From Coix lacryma-jobi var. lacryma-jobi (taxonomy: Eukaryota > Streptophyta > Magnoliopsida > Poales > Poaceae), in NCBI GenBank assembly GCA_009763385.1, contig CM019822.1, positions 10,820,127 to 10,884,126 on the forward strand: a stretch of DNA of 64,000 nucleotides, written 5' to 3'. The notes below the pieces were generated by a model. The model was not told the DNA's origin. It ran no database searches and worked only from the letters and a program-made list of their open reading frames with translations. Positions 34,001 through 44,325 of this stretch are shown in pieces (position 1 is the first letter of the stretch; each line of letters opens with the position of its first letter). A program made the position numbers and the translations under genes.

Positions 34001-34389
34001 AGCCCCTCGAGGAAGAGAGATACGTAACTTGTTGTTCCTCCTTGGATCGGTCAAGGTAAGAGTCCTATCTGCAGTGTCCAACACCGCTTTCCACATACTC
34101 ATCCAACTCATTCCTAGGACTACGTCCATACTGAGCCCTGGCAAAACTACTAAATTAGCCCCAAACTTATGCCCTCCGATGTCGATGTTGCATCACGAAC
34201 CATCTGCCTAGACAACACACTACTCCCCACAGAGCTTACGCGAAACCCATAATCCATTTCGGACACCACTTGATCATGCTTTTGTGCAAATGCTTTACTC
34301 ATGAACGAATGCGATGATCCAGTATCAAACAAAACGACTGCAGGATGATGATTAACAAGGCACGTACCAGCAGTCACGCTCTCCAGCAC
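31030..34389 (-). pseudogene. pol: T pol: protease, RT, RNase H, integrase, chromodomain (frameshifted)
   Basis: Minus strand from 34389. Protease has VLFDTGSSHSFMS and GMSWM (34389-33914). RT has KKKDKSLRMCVDYRPLNAVTIKNKYPLPRID (33826 onward) and catalytic FIDDILVYS near 33370-33405. RNase H has YASRQLRKHE and TDHKSLKYI (32907-32701). Integrase has a zinc finger CDTCCRVKA, DFITGLP and VSDRGTQFTAPFW (32649-31837), then YGRRCRTP and later parts (31718-31416). A chromodomain follows (PYRVLDEKERVTRG ... KQYKVSW ... DATWETEDYL, 31416-31030), normally thought to steer integration to marked chromatin. At least six frame changes, each compatible with one-base indels, separate these parts. The final stop at 31030 lies inside the 3' LTR. 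Confidence 0.92.
31049..31062 (-). other. Polypurine tract of T
   Basis: On the minus strand AAGGAGGGGAGGGC directly before the 3' LTR. It lies within the pol reading frame. Confidence 0.8.
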
Positions 34390-35426
34390 GAGCTTCTTCA
34401 GCGGTCATGTTGTGCAGGCGTGCGGGGTAATTGGTCTGTTACTTCTTTGGTAGGGAAGTATCTTGCGAAGTGCCCCTCTTGGTTGCAGTTGTAGCATGGT
34501 CCCCGAACCAACGGTTTTGTTCCTGAAGAACTGCCTTGACCTCCACGAGCCTGAGCAGCAGCTATCTTGTATGGCTTCTGATTGCGCTGAGCTTGTGGCT
34601 GGTTCTTCTTCTGCGGCGGCCTAAAACGTGCCCCCGGCGCTGGTGGTCGATACAGATTTCGCTGAGCTGGTGGTCCTCTGGGTTGTGATGATCCTGATTC
34701 AAGGTCTCTTCCGGGCCTTGCTAGCAGATGCTTGTTGTATGATTCTCTTGAATTAGACAGTCACTTATGAAGTCATTGAAATTGGTACGGGAAGATGTAC
34801 CCACTGACTTTCCCATTTTAGTGTTCAAGCCTCTCTTGAAACTAGCAATCTTCTTAGCGTCTGTATCAACGAAGTCTGGGATATAGCGAGCCAGTGAATT
34901 GAACAGGTGATGGTACTCCGTAACAGATCGAGTCCCCTGTGTCAGGTTCATGAACTCGGCCACCTTCATCTGGGTCAACCCGGCGGAATGTAATGACCTC
35001 GAACAGCAGCAGTGAACATTCTCCAAGTGATAGGAACATTAGCAGGATAGGTGGTGCGGTGATGTCCCCACCAAATCCCGGCTGGTCCCTGCAACTGGTG
35101 TGCGGCATATTCTGCTTTAAGCTCTTCTGTGAGCCTAAGCAAACGGAACTTCTGCTCCAGAGTATGCAGCCATTCTTCTGCCTCCAATGGTTCCGTAGCT
35201 TCCTTGAAGATTGGTGGTTTGGTATCCAGGAAATCCTTGAAGGAACTATACTGGTTTGGCTCTTGGCGTTGGTGTCCTTGCGCAAGTTCTCCCTCAGCAA
35301 AGCTTCAATATTGCGCTGACTTCCAAGAAATTGAGCAAAAAGCTGCTCAGCCGTTGGTGGTGGAGGAGGTGGTGGATTGCGGTTTTCCCTGGGGTCCTCA
35401 TTTCCACCACTACGCGCCCGCTCCAC
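34390..35426 (-). pseudogene. gag: T gag: capsid domain and zinc knuckle (frameshifted)
   Basis: The frame starts MERARSGGNEDPREN with a proline run. It continues in shifted frames through EAEEWLHTLEQKFRLLRLTEELKAEYAAHQLQGPAGIWW (35187-34975) and MKVAEFMNLTQGTRSVTEYHHLFNSLARYIPDF (35026-34721), the signature of the gypsy Retrotrans_gag domain. A zinc knuckle near 34446-34506 reads CYNCNQEGHFARYF: the last metal-binding cysteine is replaced by tyrosine. Gag would form the particle around element RNA. Confidence 0.88.
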
Positions 35427-35783
35427 TACGAGTTGTCGTCATCTGCATATAGTATAGTAAGCGACCATTAGGCGAAGTTGCAACTTGTAGAGAACAATAA
35501 ATCATACCCACTGAAATTATTCGGAAAAAACGATTCACCAAACAATGACAGAGGTACAATAAATTTAGTCCACATCGCATCAACACATAACAAGATCACT
35601 TAACACATCATGCAAACGATAACATAACATCCAAAGTTTTGCCCATACATATGGGACTTTCCAAGGTCTCACACACATCACATAAGTCTGCCTCACGTGC
35701 TTACATCCAGCCATAACAAAACAAAAGATTCGGGCGTGCCAGCATACGCAAAAGATCTCTAGGCGCTAAGCATACGATCTAGA

Positions 35784-36808
35784 CTACTCTCTAGCGATCT
35801 CACCAACGTCACCGTCCTCACTAGACATATCTGAAGAACTACTAGAAGAACTACTCGGCTCCGGATCCTCCTGGGGAAAGATGGGGTTCCTCTCATTCTC
35901 CCTGCGGTGGATCTCCTCGTGCAGACGATCGTTGTAGTCCTGTAGGTGATGGAGTTGGAGCTCCAGGTCTCCCACTCGCAACCTCAGCAACCTGTTCTCC
36001 TCTGAACACGAATGCCCCAACACAAACTCCTCGAAGCGCCTCCTCAGTCTCCCTCATGACCGAGGCAAGAAAGTATCGACCCCTGCTGAATGGCAAGCTG
36101 ATGAGCAGTCTCTGCTCCCTCTGAAGTGCCTGGTCTCTCTCTACTGTCAACTGAGCTAGCTGTGTAGTGAGGAGGTCTATCTCTGTAGTATGCTCCTCCT
36201 GCCGGCGATGCTGTGCAGCCATCTCCTCACTAAGGGTATGATCCAGATGATCGTAGCTGCGCGATAGGCACCCATAAGTAGCCATCAGAGCAGCCATAGC
36301 ACTCCCTGCTGGTCCAGCACAATGCTCCCTCTCAAGAGAGCTAGCCTCTAATACGGTAGCGCCTGGCTGACGCCACACTGCCTGGTAAGGGTCTGTCGTC
36401 GGAAAGATACTAGCAGTAGCCTGAGCAACCACCTCCGGATGATCCTCCATGATGTCCCGAAGAACGGTATAAGCAACCTGGTTGGCTGCATCCCAGGGGG
36501 TCCTCCCCTGCAAGGCAAACACCCGTCGGCACCAGACGTGATCCTGGTCCTCACGGCTAGGCACGTCGACCTCCACCGTGTACACGTGACGATCCTCTGA
36601 CAACTGCACACGGTGCCAGTCGTACAGCGGCTCCTGACCCTCCTGGTATCCACCAGTGCAGAACTCTCCAAAGAATAGTGGGCATCCCAAATTCTCCCAA
36701 AGTCCTCTGACCCCTCATCCGTCCCCAGCATGTCCCCACATCCAGTCAGTTCATGGCCTCTTGCCTTGCCTCCCGTGGACTTGCGAGCATGCGCTTGGTG
36801 CGTGCCAT
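35784..36808 (-). pseudogene. T extra ORF upstream of gag, with histone-H3-tail-like N-terminus
   Basis: The first ORF after the leader. The ATG at 36806-36808 starts MARTK. Eight bases further, in another frame, the DNA encodes ARKSTGGKA, identical to H3 residues 7-15; in H3 the same two blocks are nine bases apart. Then come GCPLFFGEF, a segment YDWHRVQLSEDRHVYTVEVDVPSREDQDHVWCRRVFALQGRTPWDAA (frame 36690-35893), a coiled coil (MAAQHRRQEEHTTEIDLL...), a second coil in a shifted frame (NRLLRLRVGDLELQLHHL), and an acidic tail with eight serines (SSSSSSSSDMSSEDGD) ending at 35784. The ORF needs at least three one-base frame changes. TTCTTACAG directly precedes the ATG. I recognise no named domain beyond the tail. 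This reading is seen in sequence; function is inference. Confidence 0.75.
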
Positions 36809-36851
36809 CTGTAAGAAGTTTATCCACACAGTTTTTAATTAGTTGAAACAA

Positions 36852-37578
36852 CTTTTATTAGAAAACGGGACAGAAACCATAAGGAAGGAAGTAAGATTAA
36901 TGCAAAGTTGTATGATCATGATGCATGAGCGTAACATACGTCCTCACTGCCTAACAATCTATCGGCTAGACGGTGGCATACACGCTCACTCATAACGTTA
37001 ACTAAACGTACTACACGTTCGCAAGTTAGCGTACCTGCAGAAAACCATTTCAGCCCTGCCCACAATATGAATATCATGCATTGCTGAAATTTAAATCTAA
37101 TACTACTTAGGCGCATACCCGGTATACACGTAAGCAGTATATGCACCCATCAGAAATTATTACTCCCACAATCAATACTTTCACATATACTTGTGTGGAA
37201 CAGGTATACATGCAGCATCCTTCAAGCACTCCCCTAGATTGGCGGTTGTCCAATCATGCTCTCACAACTCTCATTACCTTTAGCGTAGAGGCAATTGATC
37301 CATACATTACTATTCCGAGGAATAGCATCCATACAATTTAACTCTTGCCGTATGGACGACAGAATAAACAGAAAATAAGTATGATGCACGACCCCCAAGT
37401 TAGTACTTAAATAGCCACCTAAGTTCCTATTGGCATAAGAACTTGATCAATGGCACACCTTACTCTTGGTCAAGAAGGTTTTTCAAATCCTAATATAGCT
37501 ATAAGTTCTTGTCAAATAGGAAATTTTAATTGAAAATACGGTTTTTCAAATACACTTGTGAACAGTAACGCTAACCAT
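36852..37578 (-). other. T untranslated leader
   Basis: Between the primer site and the extra ORF. AT-rich with no sustained frame. It would hold packaging signals; none identified. Confidence 0.7.
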
Positions 37579-37590
37579 GCTCTGATGCCA
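37579..37590 (-). other. Primer binding site of T
   Basis: The minus strand reads TGGCATCAGAGC two bases after the 5' LTR. It is one mismatch from the initiator Met-tRNA complement. Confidence 0.85.
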
Positions 37591-37592
37591 GC

Positions 37593-40500
37593 TGTAACAG
37601 AACCGACCAATTTGCACCAGATTAAGCACCGAATCGCTGCTTTCACAGAGATTACGAGTACTTAAGCTCGTACAAACCGGTAGTCCGGAAATCTCGAAGG
37701 ATTTCAAGTCATTCAACTTTAACCAAGATCGTAATAGATTAGCGTACATGCCCACAAGGTACATTAGTTTGCACATAGTTCAAATACATCGGAGTTCGAT
37801 AGTTATTACAAACCATAGTTTTGAATTCAAGCGGAAGCAACATAGTTTTGAAACACCAGTCCTTAGTTCACAATACGGTGCCATATGCCTGATCTGTCCA
37901 CAAAAGCATCAGGAAAGATAAGGGTTGACCATGCCCGTGGTCTAGTCACTGCCCTCGACGGGATACAGACAGTTCTCGCAGTAGCCGAAGAAACATTGCC
38001 ATCTGCAACAACAAGGGATAGCACCCTGAGTACGAGAAGGTACTCAGCTAGACTTACCCGTCATAAACCAGAAATAATTGACACCAAGGATTATGCAAGG
38101 CTGTATCTGAGGTTGGCCACACTTACTTTTTGCATAAAAGCATTTTATTATTAAATAATCATTATTAGAACATTAGCAGTCAATTTTATGTAGTCAACCT
38201 GATTATCTAGATTTGCACCTGATCTAGAGCAAACACTTGACTACTTATTCAAGCAAGAGTGACTATTTCATCAATAGCCTTTCAGATTTTCCAACCATAA
38301 CTATCATTAATTCCATATATTACTACGGTAACACATGCTCAGTCAAGTTACTCACTAACCAGGAGCGATGGCGATTATAATCGATTCCTACCAGCTGGGG
38401 ATAAAATGTCGCACACTCGCCGACACACCCTGCAGGCGGCCGTTGGCGACCACTCAGGAGGTTCGAGAACCCAAATCGCGGGACGGCCATGGACCCTTCT
38501 ACACCGAGGGTTATCTCAATGCCAGGTCGCTCAAGCTATTAACTGCCCACGGTCATGCCAGGTCGATCAGGCCCTGCCTCCCGGACCATGCCAGGTCGAT
38601 CAGAATAGTTGCCCACGGTACATATAAGGCCCTGGGTGTTAGGCGTCAACGTCTCCGTCACCGGCTCGAAACACCTTACTCGGCTTCACGGGAGGTACCC
38701 GCACCTGCTCCGTTAAGTGATTGACGCGTTCAAAATGACTGAGGTGTGCCTTCGTCGGGTCCTAATCGACACAGACGGGAGACTACTAGCACACAGAACC
38801 CATGTCCTGCTGCTCCTACATCCCGCCCGGTCTCAGATTAATTATCACATGGTTATATTCCATGATAGCACGAGGCTAAACATGTTTAGTATGCACCTAT
38901 ATGCGGGAGACAGGAAATCACCCGACTTTTACCGGTCTAAGCAGGGCTAAGCATGTAATCGAGCCTAGACCTAACAGGGATCACAAGATAATATTTGCAG
39001 GTGGACAAGGATAATTAATCAATGCAGCAACGGTATCACACAACTCCTATAACCTAATGCAACAATCATATCAGGTTAACTTGTAACGGTAATTTGCAAA
39101 GCGTAGGAGAAAAATGCTCCGGGCTTGCCTCGCTCGAAGTCGGCGGGGCGATGATCACGGCACTCTCTGGCAGGTCCTCAGCGTCTCCTTCCGGATCCTC
39201 TCCTCGGGTGTCTCCTCCTGACGCTGCTCCTCCTGCGTGTCTTGGGCTTCCACTACCGACCCTGCATGATGCGGTACATGAATGAATAACATGAATGCAC
39301 ATGGGATGCACGGTGATGCAACATGGAGTAACAATTCAGGAGATAAGCACATGTCATCTACTGCTACTCTTCAACAAGGTAGTCAACATCATCCCAACTA
39401 TTTAACCTATCAAGATCAACTTGTTAAGCGATGTTGTCACCACATCAAAGTCTACTTAACGAGCTTATTACCCTCTAATTGCTTGCTGAACTAAATCTAT
39501 TTACACAGGCTTTAAACAGCAACCTTATCTAGACAGCTTCAGAAAAATCTACAGAAATTACTGGGAGTTAACAACATCCAATCTAGCTCCCTGTCCAAAT
39601 TTCAACTCATTTGGACTTAAACTCCATCCTCTATGAAAAAGACAAATTCTATCATGGAAAGGTCCTTTGAACTACACACCTAGCAAAAGTGTCAAACAAG
39701 ATTTCTTATTTTTTTGCTGTGCTTCCTAGCATGAGAGCAATGTGCTTAAATTCTCAGGTTCATATTCCTCATATTTTTATTTACTACAAAAAAACAAGGA
39801 AACGACATTTAACCATTTTAAAAGCTACTGTCAAATTAATTCACAGAATAACCTCATATTATATTTTTCTCTGAAACTACACATTCATACAAACCTAACA
39901 AAACTGGAATCACATTTTTCTGACTTATACATAATTAGTTATGCATTTACCAAGTTATCAGCACTTTTCTAAATTAAATGCATCTACACATAAAAGTATC
40001 ACCAAGAATGCATTCAACAGTTTTCACTGATAGATCTAAACATGCTTGACCTAACAAATTTGTTTCACAGATTTGGACATAAAATGAGCCTTGTAGGAAT
40101 TTTTGAAGCCTTTACATGGATTCTGCAAAACATATTTTAAAAGAGAACTCAATCCTAACGCACGGACTTCGGCCGAGGCACAAGGCACGGCTTCGGCACA
40201 CCCGGCGCGACTCGTCCGAGGCTTCGACGCATTTTACCGATTCGGCCGAGGCTCAGACACCTTTCTCCGATCGGCCGAGGCTCACTGACAGCGAGGCTAA
40301 CCTATTCAGTCGAGGCTACTGACTCAACCGAGACTTGACTTGGCTCGACTCGACGAGGCTAACTGACTCAACCGAGACTTGACTTGGCTCGACTCGACCG
40401 AGGCTAACACACACCGACCCGATCGAGGCTCGAGGCGAAGGCCGCGGCTCCGACTTACCGAGCCTAGGCACCCAACAACTCTTCCTTCTCTCTCCTTACT

Positions 40501-42049
40501 GGCCGTCGGGGCCCGCTGGTCAGGGTCCAAAGGCTCTCAACCTTCGGCGAGCAGGGTGACCAAGCTCGAGGCAAGCTCGCAACCGCGCGAGGCCAGGCTC
40601 GGCAGTCAACGGCGGAGTTTTGCGCCGTGGTCGTTGACCGCCCCTAGCTCGTCGACGGCGACACTTCTGGCGACACTGAGACCATCATTGGGTGCGGGTT
40701 TGCGAGGCGAACACAACTAACCGACTCGCTAAGCCAGAGGGATACCGAGCAAGCTCGACGGCGGCCATGGCGGAGCGGCGGCTCTGCGACTCGGCGGCGG
40801 AACTCGTCCCGGCGGCTTGCGACTCGGCGAGGTTAGCACTAGCCCAGCAAGACCTAAGCGACCTATTGGAGCAACTCTCGGGCTTCGGCATCCCCGGCAT
40901 TGTCCGGCGCGATGCACGGCGGCGGTCCATGGCGGACACGGCGGCGACACGGCTCGGTTCCGGCTGAAACAGGGCGAAAGAGAGGTCTCCAACTAACTCT
41001 AAGCTACTACGGCGGTAGAGAAGACTAGAACATGGCTCAGCTTAGGGTAGCATGGCCGGAGATGACCGGTCCACGTGAAGGTCACGGTGGCGCCATGGCG
41101 GAAGCTTGCGGATGGCGTCCGCTGTTCCGGCGGCTAGAGAGGAAGAGAGAGGAAACCAACCCTTACCGGAGAAAGAGGAGACGAGACGGAGAGACTGCGA
41201 AAGGAATCGAACGGCGGTGAGCGTGGAGCGAGCAATCGCTCGCCGGAGTTCGGCGGCAATGGCGGTTCGGGCTAACTGGAGAAGATGGTGGAGTGGCTGG
41301 CGCGCTGGTGAGCGAACGCTCTCTGGCTTGCAAGCGCAAGGCGGACGAAGGCAAAAGGAACAAGTGCCTGGGTGCATCGCACCTGGCCAGTTCCCGTCGG
41401 GGGAAACCCGACCGGGCGCGGCGCGTCAGGTGTCGCGCTCCACGCGGCAAGCATGCCCCGAGCTCCTGGGAGACGTGGCGAGTTCGGGCGCAAACCACGG
41501 GCGGCGATGACGGTGGTTTGCCGGCCAACGAGGCGGTCTCGTGGCGGCGAGGCGGGTTCGGTCGGCGCGGAGGGAGCGGCGACCGCGAAGGAGAAGAAGG
41601 AGACTGACAGGCGGGGTCCACTGGAATTAAACTAAAGAAGTTTTGTTTCAAACTTTTGATGCTCCATAACTTCTAAACTAGACCGAACTAGGAAAAGGTC
41701 CCACAGCAAAGTTGCTTAGAATTTTGTAAGGAACAAATCATCCTTAAGGCTCCAGTCCAAATTCTGTTGTTTAAAAGAAATTAGTGCTAAACCATTTTTC
41801 TAATGCAAGAAATCCTAACTCAAAAGCTTTTTCTGAGAAAGTGCTTTAAAGCAAAGTTGTTCCCTTCATCAAGATCTACAACTTTGTTATAAGGCACTTG
41901 GTCAGAAACAGAAAGTATAACAAGGTTACACTAGAGACCAAACAAGGACTTAAGCATTCAACAAACATATGCACATGAAATGATGAGATGCTATGCTTAT
42001 GCCATGCCAAATTATGCAATTAGGGATTGCTTAACACCGGGGTGTTACA
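37593..42049 (-). repeat. 5' LTR of T
   Basis: 4457 bp, the partner of 26585-31048. Differences are mostly one-base changes in run length (C, G, T and A runs), with a few larger changes around 40440-40590. The hairpin is at 38028-38045 and the splice-donor consensus at 38052-38057. Confidence 0.95.
38028..38045 (-). other. LTR hairpin GAGTAC-loop-GTACTC (T, 5' LTR)
   Basis: A 6-bp stem, 6-base loop. On the minus strand GGGTAAGT lies a few bases upstream, so the donor and hairpin would be in the RNA leader. Confidence 0.65.
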
Positions 42050-42054
42050 CGGCC

Positions 42055-42289
42055 AAAGAAGGCCCCTACTGCCTCGTCGCCTGAGGCAAAGCTGGTGACT
42101 CGATCCATCAGATCCTCGACCGTCCTGGGACGGTAGCGCCCTAGCTCGTGGACCAGCTCTTGGCAGGTCGTGCCTGCGAGGAACGCTGAGATGACATCCT
42201 CATCAGGCACATGGGGGAGCTCGAGGCGCTGCTTCGAGAATCGCCGGGCGAAGTCGCGGAGGGGCTCATCCGCTGTCTGCCTGCAACAT
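42055..42289 (-). pseudogene. gag: G1 gag piece between T and S2
   Basis: The minus-strand frame encodes the capsid segment that in G2 reads CRQTADEPLRDFARRFSKQRLELPHVPDEDVIS ... RYRPKTVEDLMNRVTSFASGDEAVGAFFG. It has the gypsy Gag signature. It is bounded by target duplications CGGCC (of T) and CGTAG (of S2). Confidence 0.93.
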
Positions 42290-43436
42290 CGTAGTGTAAC
42301 ACCTCTGGTGTTTAACTGTAATTAACCTAACATGTCATCATCATTAGTCATTAATCATTCTTGCCTTGCATTTATGTTTGCTTAGTACTTGTGTAGCAAT
42401 CTCTTTTCAAAACCCTAAAGCCCAATCTTCCTATAAGGGCAAAAATGGTAATTTCACCTCTGTGCCTAGCTTTGTGTGATTCTTGTTCAGTTGGATGTCT
42501 TGAAGTTTTGTTGTGTTGGCCAAAGTTCAAAAAATCAAAATCAGATTTCAGATCCCTTTGCAAAACCCTGATTTCCAAACCCTGGATTTTATCCCTCTTT
42601 TTGTAATTCAAAAATTATTCAAAATTTGAGGTTGGTCCAAAAAGCAAAGTTGTAGATCTGGCCAAGAGAAACAACTTTGGTATTTACAAATTTTCAAGTT
42701 TCTGTACAAAGTTTGAAGTAATCCAAATTCATTCAAATTCCAGTTTTTGTCCCCTTTTCAGTTTTCAAAATTATTTAAAAACTATTGAGTTTCAGAAAAA
42801 GGGTATATTAGCAAAGTTGTAGGTTTGATAAAAGGAACAACTTTCATATTTGCAGATTTCCAACTTTCAATGTAAATCAAAGTAATTTTGAATTTATTCA
42901 AATCCCAAAAGTGTTCCCTTTTCTATTTTCAAATGTGGTCCAAAAACTTTTTGGATTTTGAAAATATTCTTTTGACAAAGTTGTAGATCTCTTTTTTTTG
43001 CACAACTTTGGTATTTTGAGTTTTTGCTGCTCAGTTCAAGTTTTGGGAGTAATTGCAAAATACAGAGATGAGCCAAAAGTCAAACCCTAGACCTAGCCCT
43101 GTTCATCTCCTACCTCTAGCCGGCACAGAACAGGAGGGGGTCCCGGCCATGGCCGCACGCCAGCGCCGCTTGCGCCACGCGCCTGGCAGCCGCACGCCCG
43201 CCCCCGACTCGTCGCCTGCGCCCGCGCCATCATGCCGCACCCGCACGCGCAAAGCGTTCGCCTCCGCCCCGTCCCCCACTGCTCCCAGCACGACGCCGCC
43301 GCGTGGCCGTCGCCGGCGAACGCACACCCGGCCCCTGCGCGCACGCCGTCCTTCCCGCCAGCCTACAATCGAGTGCGCACGCCTTGGCCGAACTCATCCA
43401 CACCATCCCGTGCTCTCTACCGTCCCCGACCGTGCC

Positions 43437-43444
43437 TATAAAAG
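43437..43444 (+). promoter_or_regulatory. TATA box of S2
   Basis: TATAAAAG in a GC-rich, CpG-rich context, aligned with the TATAAAA at 48554 in S3. Confidence 0.6.
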
Positions 43445-43798
43445 GGACCGCCGGAGTCCGAACTCCTCACTCGTCTCCGCCGCCATGGCCAGCTCACTCC
43501 GAAGCTCCCGCCGCTCAACCACCTAGCCCGAAAGCTCCGCCTTGAGCTCGCGAAGCTTCCCAGCCCCTCAATTTCACTTCCCCCGCCTCCAATCGCCCGG
43601 CGTAACCCCATCTTCCCAAACTCCGACGAAACACCGGTGAACTCGGGTTCGTCAAATACTACCTCTCCGGCCACGATCATCTTCCCCTGACCCCTGTGTC
43701 AGCTTCCTTGGCTCCGCGCGATTCTAACCAGGCCCTTGCAGTCTCGTGTGTTGCGCAGGATCGCCGGATCGCCGGAGTGCCGCCGCGGTCGTCTCCTT

Positions 43799-44325
43799 CC
43801 TCGAGCCTCACCCTCGAGCACGTGTCGAGCCTCACCCTCGAGCCTCACCCTCGAGCACGTGTCGAGCCTCACCCTCGAGCCTCACCCTCGAGCACGTGTC
43901 GAGCCTCACCCTCGAGCCACACCCTCGAGCACGCCTGCGAACCGCGCTCCCTCGAAGCAGCCGAGCCCTGCCTCCGACCCGTGGTAAGCACCCGAAGCCT
44001 CCTGTCTCTGCTTCCACTCCGCTTCGCCCGAGCCTTCCAGCCAGGCCTCAAGCACACGTTCTCCGTTTCGCCCGAGCCAGGCCTCGCGAACACATGCTTT
44101 CCGTCTCGCCCGAGCCTCCAGTCAGGCCTCGGACGGACGCTTGCTTTCCGTCTCGCCCGAGCCTCCCAGTCAGGCCTCGGACGGACGCTTGCTTTCCGTT
44201 TCGCCCGAGCCCCCCGGCCAGGCCTCGGACGAAACGCTTTGTTTCCGTCTCGCCCGAGCCTACCAGCCAGGTCTCGGACGGCCGAGTGTTTCCGCCTCGC
44301 CCAAGCCCTGCTGTCCGCCTCGCAG
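43799..44325 (+). repeat. Two minisatellites in S2
   Basis: The first array (to about 43945) repeats CTCGAGCCTCACC and CTCGAGCACGTGTCGAGC blocks. The second (about 44021-44325) has five or six units of roughly 50-60 bases, each with CGCCCGAGCC, CAGGCCTCGGACG and CTTTCCGT. Both are absent from S3. Confidence 0.8.

Larger units (their letters stand above)
36809..38057 (-). other. Predicted leader intron of T
   Basis: Donor GGGTAAGT in the 5' LTR (GT at 38056-38057) and acceptor TTCTTACAG ending at 36809, just before the extra ORF's ATG. Splicing would remove the primer site and about 770 bases of leader and put the extra ORF first on a spliced RNA. Both sites fit plant consensus, but pairing them is inference. 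Confidence 0.4.
26585..42049 (-). mobile_element. T: full-length Tekay-like chromovirus with extra ORF
   Basis: 15.5 kb, transcribed leftward. LTRs are 37593-42049 (5') and 26585-31048 (3'). Target duplication CGGCC lies at 26580-26584 and 42050-42054, and the G2 site is empty. In element order it has the primer site, extra ORF, gag, protease, RT, RNase H, integrase and chromodomain. Integrase with a C-terminal chromodomain and 4.4-kb LTRs indicate a chromovirus of the Tekay/Del type. All frames are interrupted, mostly by one-base indels, and the LTR pair also differs largely by one-base indels. Confidence 0.95.
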
